The notes: generated from the letters alone by a model not told the origin. Shown: positions 5,947 through 14,506, numbered from the stretch's first letter. The stretch is DNA of 23,194 nucleotides from CAG-791 sp963605745 (GCA_963605745.1 CAVCWT010000037.1:1-23194); one strand, 5' to 3'. Program-made: numbers and translations.

Positions 5947-8900
5947 ATGTATTTAAAGAGTATCGAAATTCAGGGCTTTAAGTCCTTTGCCAATAAAATC
6001 AAGCTGGATTTTCACAATGGTTTTACTGCAATTGTGGGGCCCAATGGTTCGGGCAAATCCAACGTAGCGGACGCCGTTCGCTGGGTGCTGGGGGAGCAGA
6101 GAGTCAAACAGCTCCGCGGCGGCTCCATGCAGGACGTTATTTTCTCCGGGACGGAGCTCAGAAAGCCGTTGTCCTCTGCCTATGTTGCGATTACGTTCGA
6201 CAATTCGGACCACAAACTCCCGGTGGATTACCAGGAGGTGACCGTGGCACGAAGGCTCTACCGCAGCGGTGAGAGCGAATATCTCCTGAACAATGTGCAG
6301 GTTCGTCTGCGCGATGTGCAGGAGCTGTTTTATGATACCGGAATCGGAAAAGAGGGTTACTCCATCATCGGTCAGGGTCAGATCGAGAAGATCCTTTCCG
6401 ACAAGCCGGAGGACCGCCGCGAATTGTTCGATGAGGCGGCTGGCATTGTTAAATTCAAGCGCCGCAAGGAGACCTCGCGCAAAAAGCTGGAGAACGAAAA
6501 AGCCAACCTGGTTCGTGTCAGCGACATTCTGGCTGAGCTGGAGCGCCAGGTGGGACCCCTGGAGCGTCAGGCGGAAAAGGCACAGATTTACCTGAAGGCG
6601 CATGAGGAATTAAAGAACCTTGATGTAAATCTATTCCTGATGCAGAACAGTGAGACAATGACCCGTCTGGATGAAATGAAGGGAAACCTTGCGAACACAC
6701 AGGAGGAGCTGGACAGAACCGGCCGCAGCTACGAGGAAGCCAAGGAAACCTATGACCGCCTTGGTACTGAGCTGGAGGAACTGGAGACGGCCATCGAGAA
6801 TGCACGAGGCGAGATCTCCCGCAGCAATGTGATCCGCAATCAGCTGGAGACCCAAATCAAGGTGGCAGAGGAATCGATTCGTTCCATGACAGGAAATGCC
6901 GAGCATTTCCGCACGAGAGAGGAATCGGTGCAGGGCGAGATCGAGGAAAAAAAGAACGAGCGTGCGGCCATTGCCGGCGGCAAGACCAGTGTAGATGACG
7001 AGATGGCTAAGCTGCAGAGTGCAAGAGACAAGGCCCAGGAGGCTCTGACTGCACTGCAGGAGGAACAGAACCGCTTAAATGACAAGATCGATGCCAAGCG
7101 CAGCGCACTCATGGAAACGCTGAATAATCGCGGAACCATCAAGGCCAGAATGGCTGCCATGAATACGCGCCGGGAACAGTATGAGGTGCGCAAATCCGAA
7201 CTGACGTCCAAGCTGGTTCGGGCATCCAGCGACGAGGCCGAGCATGACAGAGAGCTGGAACGTCTGCGGGGCGTATTCGAAAAGGTGGCCGGCGAGGTGG
7301 CTGACCTTGGAGATCGCCAGAAGGCACTGGAAGGAAAGATCGCAGAATACAAAAGTACCCTGACCGGTGCGGATGACAGACTCCGTGCAACAGAGACGGA
7401 ATATCACAAGGAGAAATCAAGGCTGGATGCCCTTGCCAATCTGACAGAGCGCTACGAAGGCTTTGGCGGGAGCGTCAAGCGTGTCATGGAACACAAGGAT
7501 CAGGAACCGGGCCTTGTCGGCGTTGTGGCAGATCTGATTAAGACCGAGCCAAAATATGAGACGGCCATTGAGACAGCCCTTGGCGGCAGCATTCAGAACA
7601 TCGTAACGAATGATGAAGATACCGCCAAGCGCATGATCAGTCTCCTGAAGCGGGAGAAGGCAGGCCGCGCCACGTTCCTGCCTCTGACGGCAATCCGTAA
7701 TACACAGGGCTTTAATATGATGGGAGCCTTAAAGGAGCGGGGCGTTATCGGATTGGCTGATACGCTGGTCAAGATTTCACCGGAGTATCGCGATGTTGCC
7801 CGTTCCCTTCTGGGGCGGATCCTCGTTGTGGATCAATACGATCATGCCGTTGAGATCTCGCGCAAATATCAGCAGAAGATCCGAATGGTAACCCTCGAAG
7901 GCGAGATGTTCATGCCGGGCGGTGCCATCAGTGGCGGTCAGTTCCGCAACAATTCGAACCTTTTGGGAAGACGCCGCGAGATGGCAGAACTCGAAAAGCG
8001 CGTAAAAGAGCTGAAGACTTCCATGGAAACCATGGAGGAAGAGATTGCAAAGGCCAAAAACGACCGCAATAAACTCCGTGCGGAGCAGGAATCCATCCGC
8101 GTTCAGCTCCAGGCTAAATTCATCGAGCAGAACACCGCCCGTATGAATATCAATGCCGAGGAGCAGCGCAAAAAGGAATCCGCGGAAGGGTACGAAGCCC
8201 TTCGGGAGGAGAATGTATCCATCGAGGATACCAAACAGGATCTCGAACGTGAAGAACAGGAAATTCAAAGGCAGCTCGAAGAGTCCCAGCACATTGAAGA
8301 AGAGGCCAATCAGGCAGTGGAGGAGATGACGAAGCGCCTTGCAGGCCTGCGCGATGAAGAGGACGAAAAGGTATCTGTCGTTCAGAAATGGGATATCGAG
8401 ATTCAGAAAAAGAGACAAAAACAGGAATTCGAGGAACAGGAGCTGGCTCGTGTAGACAGCGAGCTGACAAGACTTCATGCAGAGCTGGCTGAAATTCAGA
8501 GCAGTATTCAGCAGGGCAGTCAGGCCATTGAAGACAAGAAAAAGAATATCGAAACTTTGCAGGGCACGATGGAAAGCGCACATGTCAACCTCGGTGAGCA
8601 GCAGGAGCTCCTTAAGAACAGTCAGGAGCGCAAAAACGACCTTACAAGGCAGCAGAAAGAGGCCCTTGCCAGCAGAGAGAACCTTTCAGAGGAAAAGGCA
8701 AGACTTGATAAGGAGGTATTCCGCCTTAGTGAGCTGGCAGGCAAGGCCGAGGAGACCATCGAACGGCAGATCAATTACCTCTGGAGTGAGTACGAGCTGA
8801 CCCCGTCCCAGGCCATGGAATTAAAGGACGAGACGATGACGGATCTTCCTGCGATGCGAAACCGCGCTGATGAGCTCAAAAAACAGATCCGGAGCCTTGG

Positions 8901-9510
8901 CAGTGTCAACGTCAATGCCATTCAGGAATACCAGGAGGTCAAGGAACGCTATACCTTCCTCAAGGGACAGCACGATGACCTGACTGCTGCTGCGGAATCT
9001 CTGGAGAAAATCATTGAAGAGCTGGATGTCCAGATGCGCAAACAGTTCAAGACGCAGTTCGCAAGGATTCAGGAAGAGTTCGACAAGGTATTCAAACAGC
9101 TCTTTGGCGGCGGATCCGGCAAGCTCGAGCTAATGGAGGATGCCGACATTCTGGAGGCAGGTGTGCGTGTCATCGCGCAGCCGCCGGGCAAAAAGCTGGT
9201 GAATATGATGCAGATGTCAGGTGGTGAGAAATCGCTGACGGCCATCTCGCTTCTATTCGCGATCCAGAACCTGAAGCCTTCGCCGTTCTGCCTTCTGGAT
9301 GAGATTGAGGCAGCACTGGATGAGAATAACGTTGTGCGCTACGCTGATTATCTGCGCAAACTCACGGACAACACGCAGTTCATTGTCATTACCCACAGGC
9401 GAGGGACCATGGACCGAGCAGACAGACTGTATGGCATTACGATGCAGGAGAAAGGTGTGTCCACTCTTGTTTCGGTCAGCCTGATTGATGACAAGGATCT
9501 GGCTTCTTAA
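5947..9510 (+). CDS. smc: Chromosome partition protein SMC
   Basis: A 1187-residue ATPase that forms the ring-shaped condensin complex with ScpA and ScpB and organises and segregates the chromosome. The N-terminal head has Walker A GPNGSGKSN (31-39) and a Q-loop region near YSIIGQGQIEKIL. Two long coiled coils (about 165-510 and 670-1010, rich in Glu, Lys, Arg) flank the hinge (about 515-665), which contains GLVGVVADLI, ETALGGSIQNIV and GGAISGGQFR. The C-terminal head has the ABC signature MSGGEKSLTA near residue 1091 and Walker B FCLLDEIEAALDENN near 1115. ScpA and ScpB are not in this window. The start has a modest AGGTGA site at 5939-5944. Confidence 0.97.
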   Translation: MYLKSIEIQGFKSFANKIKLDFHNGFTAIVGPNGSGKSNVADAVRWVLGEQRVKQLRGGSMQDVIFSGTELRKPLSSAYVAITFDNSDHKLPVDYQEVTVARRLYRSGESEYLLNNVQVRLRDVQELFYDTGIGKEGYSIIGQGQIEKILSDKPEDRRELFDEAAGIVKFKRRKETSRKKLENEKANLVRVSDILAELERQVGPLERQAEKAQIYLKAHEELKNLDVNLFLMQNSETMTRLDEMKGNLANTQEELDRTGRSYEEAKETYDRLGTELEELETAIENARGEISRSNVIRNQLETQIKVAEESIRSMTGNAEHFRTREESVQGEIEEKKNERAAIAGGKTSVDDEMAKLQSARDKAQEALTALQEEQNRLNDKIDAKRSALMETLNNRGTIKARMAAMNTRREQYEVRKSELTSKLVRASSDEAEHDRELERLRGVFEKVAGEVADLGDRQKALEGKIAEYKSTLTGADDRLRATETEYHKEKSRLDALANLTERYEGFGGSVKRVMEHKDQEPGLVGVVADLIKTEPKYETAIETALGGSIQNIVTNDEDTAKRMISLLKREKAGRATFLPLTAIRNTQGFNMMGALKERGVIGLADTLVKISPEYRDVARSLLGRILVVDQYDHAVEISRKYQQKIRMVTLEGEMFMPGGAISGGQFRNNSNLLGRRREMAELEKRVKELKTSMETMEEEIAKAKNDRNKLRAEQESIRVQLQAKFIEQNTARMNINAEEQRKKESAEGYEALREENVSIEDTKQDLEREEQEIQRQLEESQHIEEEANQAVEEMTKRLAGLRDEEDEKVSVVQKWDIEIQKKRQKQEFEEQELARVDSELTRLHAELAEIQSSIQQGSQAIEDKKKNIETLQGTMESAHVNLGEQQELLKNSQERKNDLTRQQKEALASRENLSEEKARLDKEVFRLSELAGKAEETIERQINYLWSEYELTPSQAMELKDETMTDLPAMRNRADELKKQIRSLGSVNVNAIQEYQEVKERYTFLKGQHDDLTAAAESLEKIIEELDVQMRKQFKTQFARIQEEFDKVFKQLFGGGSGKLELMEDADILEAGVRVIAQPPGKKLVNMMQMSGGEKSLTAISLLFAIQNLKPSPFCLLDEIEAALDENNVVRYADYLRKLTDNTQFIVITHRRGTMDRADRLYGITMQEKGVSTLVSVSLIDDKDLAS

Positions 9511-9545
9511 GATAAATACCAAGATTTTCGGGTAAGGATGACAAT

Positions 9546-10634
9546 ATGGGTGAACAGGAAAAACAGGGCTTTTTTGCCCGGCTGAAAAACGGCCTGACTA
9601 AAACCAGAGACAACATTGTCTCCGGCATGAACCAGGTGTTTTTGGGGCACAGTGCCATTGATGAGGATTTCTACGAGGAGCTCGAAGAGATCATGATCAT
9701 GGGCGACATGGGCGTGCAGACAACCGACAGAGTGCTGGAAAAGCTCCGGCAGCAGGTGAAGGAGCAGCACATCAAGGAGCCTTCGGACTGCCGGGAGCTC
9801 CTTGTCCGGAACATCCGCGAGCAGATGCATGTGGACGAGAATGCCTACGATTTTGAGGAAGGCCCCTCAGTTGTTCTCATCATCGGAGTCAACGGCGTTG
9901 GTAAGACCACGTCTGTCGGGAAGCTTGCGGCCAATTACAAAGCACAGGGCAAAAAAGTCCTCATTGCGGCAGCAGATACCTTCCGCGCGGCGGCCTACGA
10001 TCAGCTGAAGGTCTGGTCGGAGCGGGCCGGTGTCGAGATGATTGCAGGTGCAGAAGGAGCGGATCCTGCCAGCGTTGTTTACGATGCAGTGAGTGCGGCA
10101 AAGGCAAGGCACGCAGACATTCTCCTATGTGACACAGCAGGGCGCCTTCATAACAAAAAGAACCTGATGAATGAGCTGGAAAAGATCGGCCGTATTATTT
10201 CGCGGGAGTTTCCGGATGCAAAGCGGGAGAATCTGGTGGTTCTGGATGCGGCAACCGGGCAGAATGCGCTGTCCCAGGCAAGAGAGTTCTCGCAGGTGGC
10301 CGAGCTGACCGGCATTATTCTCACCAAGATGGACGGCTCCTCCAAGGGGGGCATTGCCATTGCTGTGGAGTCCGAGCTGGGAATTCCTGTCAAGTACATC
10401 GGTGTCGGCGAGCAGCAGGAGGATCTGCAGCGCTTTGATCCGGATGACTTTGTTGCGGCATTGTTCGATGCAAAGGAGCAGGAGTCGGAGAACTCGGAAA
10501 ATAACGAGATTGCCGGCCATGAGGAGCCAAAGGAGGATTCGAATGCGGCAGCAGACGAGCCTTTGGAGGATGAAGACGAGGATCCCTGGGCATTTTTTGC
10601 AGCCAAGCAGGACGAAAAAAATGGACGCAGCTAG
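9546..10634 (+). CDS. ftsY: Signal recognition particle receptor FtsY, with acidic C-terminal tail
   Basis: The membrane-associated SRP receptor GTPase that docks ribosome-Ffh complexes to the Sec translocon. The N domain covers about 1-105 and the G domain about 106-307, with G1 GVNGVGKTT (114-122), ADTFRAAA (143-150), DTAGR (196-200), TKMD (260-263) and the C-terminal GVGEQQEDLQRFDPDDFV. The usual FtsY ends here. This protein instead continues with about 55 residues (308-362) rich in Glu, Asp, Asn and Ala, ending in DEDPWAFFAAKQ and a short basic end. The large acidic A domain that some bacteria have lies at the N-terminus and is missing here. The start ATG at 9546 is preceded by AAGGA. It follows smc after 35 bases, a conserved pairing. 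Confidence 0.95.
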   Translation: MGEQEKQGFFARLKNGLTKTRDNIVSGMNQVFLGHSAIDEDFYEELEEIMIMGDMGVQTTDRVLEKLRQQVKEQHIKEPSDCRELLVRNIREQMHVDENAYDFEEGPSVVLIIGVNGVGKTTSVGKLAANYKAQGKKVLIAAADTFRAAAYDQLKVWSERAGVEMIAGAEGADPASVVYDAVSAAKARHADILLCDTAGRLHNKKNLMNELEKIGRIISREFPDAKRENLVVLDAATGQNALSQAREFSQVAELTGIILTKMDGSSKGGIAIAVESELGIPVKYIGVGEQQEDLQRFDPDDFVAALFDAKEQESENSENNEIAGHEEPKEDSNAAADEPLEDEDEDPWAFFAAKQDEKNGRS

Positions 10635-10663
10635 TACAGCGATTTTGGGGGCAAACGCTGTAC
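10634..10663 (+). promoter_or_regulatory. Hairpin directly at the ftsY stop codon
   Basis: GTACAGCG (10634-10641) pairs with CGCTGTAC (10656-10663) across a 14-base loop. The last base of the ftsY stop codon is the first base of the stem. No T-run follows, so it is more likely an mRNA end-stabilising or attenuating structure than a terminator. Confidence 0.4.
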
Positions 10664-10682
10664 CAGGTTGACCGGGAACATC

Positions 10683-11912
10683 ATGAATATCAAGAACAGT
10701 AAAAACAGCAGCAAGAATACCATCCATAGAGCAACTGCAACGAAATCCCTCGGGAGTAACGCGGCCGCCGGTAAAAATGGTAAGACGAATCGGAAAATGC
10801 TAGGGCACGGCGAAAAGGGTTCCGGAATGGAAAAATCCATTCGGCAGTCTCAGTTTCTGTATCAGTGCAACATCATTTTTCTGTGCACTGTCACTCTCCT
10901 TGCTCTTGCCGCAGCAGGCTTTGCCTTCCATCAGGCCGGCCAGGCGACCAGAGAAAAACAGGAGCTGGCCGATGAACTGGACCTTTTGAAGGGCAGCACG
11001 AAAACACTGTATACCCGAAGCGAGGTCGAGAAAAAAGAGAAAACTGCCAGGGCAGAAGGCGAAGAAGACGCCCGGAAGGATCTGCTGATGCAAATCCAAT
11101 CGGCGATGGAATCCGGAGGCAGCACCGCCTCGATGCTGCGGGGCTTGTTCTCAGATGACATTGTAGTGGTGAGCGGAGGCAAATATTATTTCTATCCGAT
11201 TCTGAAGGGGGTTGAGAGGAACTCCTTCCAGTCAGAGGACTTCTCGCTTACAGATGACGGAAGGCTTCAGTATTCCGGCGAAAACAAGATTCATCTTCAG
11301 TCCGGAATCGATGTTTCCGAGAAAAACGGCGATATTAACTGGAGCCTGGTGGCAGAGGATGATGTGGCATTTGCCATGATCTGCGGCGGCGGGCGAACAG
11401 CATCCGAAAGAAACGGCGAGGAAGCGGTCATCAAAGAGGATGAACGTCTGGAGGATAACATCGCAGGAGCCGCCGAGGCCGGTCTCCACGTCGGGGTCTA
11501 CTATGTGCTGGGAGAAACCACGGAGGACGAGGCAAAGGCTGCGGCAGAAAAACTGGCAAGCCGGCTCGAGTCCTGTCAGGACAAAATTGACTACCCGGTT
11601 GCCGTCTGGGTCAATATGCCGCAGGAGGATGAGAACGCCGGCGTCGGGAAATCGACATGGACGGACTGCGTAGCGGCTTTTTGCGACACCATCGAGGCAG
11701 CCGGCTATGAGCCGTTGATCTACGGGAATCTCGCATCCTTTGTGATGAATCTGAATATCGATACGCTGGAAGGCTACGGCAAATGGATTGCCAATACCGG
11801 GGCGGGGCTATATTTTCCGTATCGCTTCAGTATGTGGCAGTACAGCACCACGGGAACCGTGCAGGGAATTGCAAACGAAGTGGGGCTGGATGTGAGCCTT
11901 GCGGAAGGATGA
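10683..11912 (+). CDS. Membrane-anchored protein with degenerate GH25 lysozyme-like domain
   Basis: 409 residues if started at ATG 10683. Residues 1-50 are polar and low-complexity (Asn, Lys, Ser). One membrane segment follows (about 63-83), then a charged coiled-coil stretch (about 88-135), a short beta-rich part, and a C-terminal domain (about 207-409) with GH25 landmarks: SGIDVSEKNGDINW, AGLHVGVYYV, AAFCDTIEAAGYEPLIYGN, MWQYSTTGTVQGI and a final GLDVS. The catalytic DxE pair expected after the central PVA strand is replaced by WVNM (309-312), so muramidase activity is doubtful. The most likely topology is cytoplasm inside, domain outside. An alternative start is ATG 10827, with AAAGGG about 8 bases upstream, which would give 361 residues beginning just before the membrane segment; a TTG at 10668 is less likely. 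The function is unknown. It lies between ftsY and ylxM-ffh, so its transcription may be tied to secretion genes. Confidence 0.75.
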   Translation: MNIKNSKNSSKNTIHRATATKSLGSNAAAGKNGKTNRKMLGHGEKGSGMEKSIRQSQFLYQCNIIFLCTVTLLALAAAGFAFHQAGQATREKQELADELDLLKGSTKTLYTRSEVEKKEKTARAEGEEDARKDLLMQIQSAMESGGSTASMLRGLFSDDIVVVSGGKYYFYPILKGVERNSFQSEDFSLTDDGRLQYSGENKIHLQSGIDVSEKNGDINWSLVAEDDVAFAMICGGGRTASERNGEEAVIKEDERLEDNIAGAAEAGLHVGVYYVLGETTEDEAKAAAEKLASRLESCQDKIDYPVAVWVNMPQEDENAGVGKSTWTDCVAAFCDTIEAAGYEPLIYGNLASFVMNLNIDTLEGYGKWIANTGAGLYFPYRFSMWQYSTTGTVQGIANEVGLDVSLAEG

Positions 11913-11934
11913 GAATGGATGCACTTGCTGATGT

Positions 11935-11976
11935 GTGAACAGAAACGGGTGAACAGAAACGAGTGACCAGAAATGT
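11935..11976 (+). repeat. Three tandem 14-nt repeats
   Basis: Units at 11935-11948, 11949-11962 and 11963-11976 read GTGAACAGAAACG+1, GTGAACAGAAACG+1 and GTGACCAGAAATG+1. The third, diverged unit forms the outer part of the left arm of the long inverted repeat that follows. Confidence 0.8.
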
Positions 11977-12020
11977 CCGCTGTGTCAAGAAAAAATACTT
12001 GACACAGCGGACGTTTCTGG
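11967..12020. repeat. Long inverted repeat (23-bp arms) upstream of ylxM-ffh
   Basis: The left arm at 11967-11989 and right arm at 11998-12020 pair over 23 positions, with one position T/G (a wobble in RNA), around the loop AAAAAATA. The core is GTCCGCTGTGTCAAG against CTTGACACAGCGGAC. No T-run follows. The right arm contains the -35 box and spacer of a good promoter, so the structure may be an operator for a dimeric repressor, a hairpin ending the upstream mRNA, or both. Confidence 0.85.
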
Positions 12021-12027
12021 TTAAGAT
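11999..12027 (+). promoter_or_regulatory. Promoter of ylxM-ffh (TTGACA - 17 bp - TAAGAT)
   Basis: A perfect -35 TTGACA (11999-12004) and -10 TAAGAT (12022-12027) are 17 bp apart. The expected start is near 12034, giving a leader of about 85 nt. The -35 and spacer are inside the right arm of the inverted repeat. Confidence 0.65.
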
Positions 12028-12119
12028 ACCCAAGGTGTCGGCGTGTGCGGAGTTTTCTGCCGCGGGGCGCACAAAAGAGAATGAACACGAACAAAGGATA
12101 AGGGAGCGTTATCGCAGCA

Positions 12120-12470
12120 ATGGCAGAGCAGAATGTGGAACAGATCGTAGAGCAGGGAATGCTGTATGATTTTTACGGGCCGCTTTTGACGAGCCATCAG
12201 CAGGAGATCTACGAACTGGTCGTGTATCAGAACCTCTCTTTGAATGAGATTGCAGAGCAAAAAGGTATCAGCAAACAGGCAGTATCGGATCTGGTCCGCA
12301 GAGCTACGGCGCAGATGCGGGGATACGAAGAGAGCCTTGGCATGATCGGCCGCTTTCAAAAGCTACGCAAGAGTTGCGAGGAGCTGAGCCGGGCAGCTGG
12401 TGAACTCGAAGGCAGCCGGGCAGCAGACAGGATCAAAGAGCTGTCGCGGCAGATCCGGAGCGAACTGTGA
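12120..12470 (+). CDS. ylxM: YlxM family DNA-binding/SRP-associated protein
   Basis: A 116-residue protein of the YlxM/p13 family, always found next to ffh in Firmicutes and thought to modulate the SRP pathway. Visible are the family N-terminus (MLYDFYGPLLTSHQQEIYELVVYQNLSLNEIAEQ) and a sigma-4-like helix-turn-helix (GISKQAVSDLVRRATAQMRGYEE, about residues 48-70). The C-terminal part is helical with charged heptads. The ATG at 12120 has AGGGAG at 12101-12106, with a rather long spacing of 13 bases. An internal ATG at 12159 (MLYDFYG) has a site immediately upstream and would remove the first 13 residues. ffh follows after 42 bases. Confidence 0.9.
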   Translation: MAEQNVEQIVEQGMLYDFYGPLLTSHQQEIYELVVYQNLSLNEIAEQKGISKQAVSDLVRRATAQMRGYEESLGMIGRFQKLRKSCEELSRAAGELEGSRAADRIKELSRQIRSEL

Positions 12471-12512
12471 GACGGCTGTCCGTAACCATTACAATCACTA
12501 CAGAATATATCT

Positions 12513-13928
12513 ATGGCATTCGAAAGCTTATCTGAAAAATTAAACCGAGCCTTTGCCAAGCTTCGCGGCAAGGGCAAGCTGACGGAGAAGGACGTACAGG
12601 AGGCCTTAAAGGAAGTCAAGATGGCGCTCCTTGAGGCAGACGTCAATTTCAAGGTAGTCAAGAAATTCGTGAACACCATACAGGAGCGGGCCATTGGCTC
12701 CGAGGTGATGAACGGATTGAATCCGGCACAGCAGGTCATCAAGATCGTTGATGAAGAGATGATTGCTCTCATGGGCTCGGAGACAACCGAGATTACCTTC
12801 CAGCCCGGCAAATCCATTACCGTCATCATGATGGCAGGCCTGCAGGGCTCCGGTAAAACAACGACCGCATCCAAGCTCGCCGGCAAGCTCAAGACGAAAG
12901 GTAAAAAGCCGCTCCTTGCGGCCCTTGACGTATATCGACCCGGCGCCATCAAGCAGCTCCAGGTCAACGGCGAAAAGGTAGGGGTTCCTGTTTTTGAAAT
13001 GGGAGATTCCAAGAGTCCGGTGGACATTGCAAAGGCCGCACTCGCGCATGCACAGAAAAACGGCTATGATGTCCTGTTCCTGGATACGGCAGGCCGCCTT
13101 CAGATCGATGAAGAGATGATGGCCGAGCTGCAGCAGATCAAGGAAGCCGTTACGGTTCATCAGACCATCCTGGTGGTCGATGCCATGACCGGTCAGGAGG
13201 CCGTCAATGTGGCTAAAACCTTCGATGAGAAGGTTGGAGTCGATGGTGTGATCCTCTCCAAGATGGACGGCGACACAAGAGGCGGTGCAGCCCTGTCTGT
13301 CAAGGCTGTGACCGGCAAGCCGATTCTCTATGTCGGCATGGGTGAGAAGCTCTCCGATCTGGAGCAGTTCTATCCGGATCGCATGGCTTCCAGAATCCTG
13401 GGGATGGGCGATGTGCTGACTTTGATTGAGAAGGCACAGGAGAACCAGACCGAGGAGGACGAGCAAAAAGGCCGTGAGATGGCGGCAAAGCTCGGAAAAG
13501 GTAAATTTGATTTTAACGACTATCTGGAGAGCATGAACCAGATGCGCAAGATGGGCGGATTGTCCAGCATTCTGGGAATGATGCCCGGTATGGGGATCAG
13601 CAAGGATCAGCTCGAGGGAGCCATTGATGAAAAGAAAATGGCCCGCATGGAGGCTATTGTCCTGTCCATGACACCGGCAGAGCGTGCGAATCCAAAGCTT
13701 TTAACCCCCCAGCGCAAATATCGCATTGCAAAAGGATCCGGCAATGATATCGCCGATGTCAATCGCTTTATCAAGCAGTTCAAGCAGATGCAGGACCTGG
13801 TCAAGAAGATGGGCGGCATGAAGAAAAAACGCCACGGCAATCCTTTTGGCGGCATGGGCGGCCTTGGAGGATTCGGCGGCGGAAATCCCTTCGGCGGAAT
13901 GGGAAAACGCGGCGGCTTCCCGTTCTGA
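12513..13928 (+). CDS. ffh: Signal recognition particle protein Ffh
   Basis: The protein subunit of the bacterial SRP; it binds signal sequences and SRP RNA and pairs with FtsY. 471 residues. N domain at 1-90 begins MAFESLSEKLNRAFAKLRGKGKLTEKDV, the canonical start. The G domain has G1 GLQGSGKTTTASKLA (about 108-122), DTAGRLQIDEEMM (about 190-202), SKMDGDTRGGAALS (about 249-262) and GMGEKLSDLEQF. The M domain (about 300-445) has the MNQMRKMGGLSSILGMMPGM and MTPAERANP stretches. The tail is rich in Gly, Met and Phe (GGMGGLGGFGGGNPFGGMG). No Shine-Dalgarno is visible in the 42 bases upstream, which are A/T- and C-rich instead. Confidence 0.97.
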   Translation: MAFESLSEKLNRAFAKLRGKGKLTEKDVQEALKEVKMALLEADVNFKVVKKFVNTIQERAIGSEVMNGLNPAQQVIKIVDEEMIALMGSETTEITFQPGKSITVIMMAGLQGSGKTTTASKLAGKLKTKGKKPLLAALDVYRPGAIKQLQVNGEKVGVPVFEMGDSKSPVDIAKAALAHAQKNGYDVLFLDTAGRLQIDEEMMAELQQIKEAVTVHQTILVVDAMTGQEAVNVAKTFDEKVGVDGVILSKMDGDTRGGAALSVKAVTGKPILYVGMGEKLSDLEQFYPDRMASRILGMGDVLTLIEKAQENQTEEDEQKGREMAAKLGKGKFDFNDYLESMNQMRKMGGLSSILGMMPGMGISKDQLEGAIDEKKMARMEAIVLSMTPAERANPKLLTPQRKYRIAKGSGNDIADVNRFIKQFKQMQDLVKKMGGMKKKRHGNPFGGMGGLGGFGGGNPFGGMGKRGGFPF

Positions 13929-14173
13929 AATCAGATGGCCTGCAGGTCGTTTTTGGACATACATGCGGATATGAGTGTGAGAACGAGACACTGCCTGAGC
14001 GGATCGAGATACGGGTGCTAAATGGTTACGTGAATTTTTGATTTTTTGGTAACTTCAGACAGAAACTGTCTGTGTTGCATATAGAGTGAAGATCTGACGG
14101 AATTGGATCGAATTGAGACAATGTCGGACAGATGCAGTATGAAAACATTTTTCATTTTGAGGAGGAAATTATC
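13929..14173 (+). promoter_or_regulatory. Intergenic region between ffh and rpsP with hairpins
   Basis: This 245-base gap has no gene. Near ffh, GGCC-TGCA-GGTC (13937-13948) followed by TTTTT could be a weak terminator. A CAGACAG-AAA-CTGTCTG hairpin lies at 14056-14072. An inverted repeat TGAAAA-CAT-TTTTCA (14140-14154) stands just before the rpsP ribosome site. GGTGCTAAA at 14014-14022 is shared with two other intergenic regions. A promoter for rpsP is expected here, but no hexamer pair is convincing; weak options are CAGACA/TATAGA (14056-14085) and TTGAGA/TATGAA (14113-14143). Confidence 0.4.
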
Positions 14174-14416
14174 ATGGTAAAGATCAGACTTGCAAGAATC
14201 GGTGAGAAGAGAGTTCCGGTATATCGCATTGTTGTTCAGGAGGCTTCTGTTCCGAGAAACGGCAAGGCCATTGATTCTATCGGCTACTATGATCCCAACA
14301 CAGAGCCTGCAACCATCAACATTGACCTTGAGAAGGCCAACGAGTGGGTTAAGAAGGGTGCTCAGCCGACTGACGTTGTTAAGAAGCTGATGAAGAAGGC
14401 TGCAAAGGCTAACTAA
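14174..14416 (+). CDS. rpsP: 30S ribosomal protein S16
   Basis: An 80-residue protein of the small ribosomal subunit. It begins MVKIRLARIGEKRVPVYRIVV and contains GKAIDSIGYYDPNTEPATINID and EWVKKGAQPTDVVKKLM, all typical for S16. A strong AGGAGG (14160-14165) lies 8 bases before the ATG at 14174, which decides against the in-frame ATG at 14132. It is followed by khpA, rimM and trmD, the standard Firmicutes order for a ribosome assembly and tRNA modification operon. Confidence 0.97.
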   Translation: MVKIRLARIGEKRVPVYRIVVQEASVPRNGKAIDSIGYYDPNTEPATINIDLEKANEWVKKGAQPTDVVKKLMKKAAKAN

Positions 14417-14506
14417 TCCATCCTCTTGATGTATACAGGTATGCCGGGGCATGTTTTACGGCTGCTTTCGGCACCATAGTATCTGACAACTGGAAAAGAG
14501 GATTCG

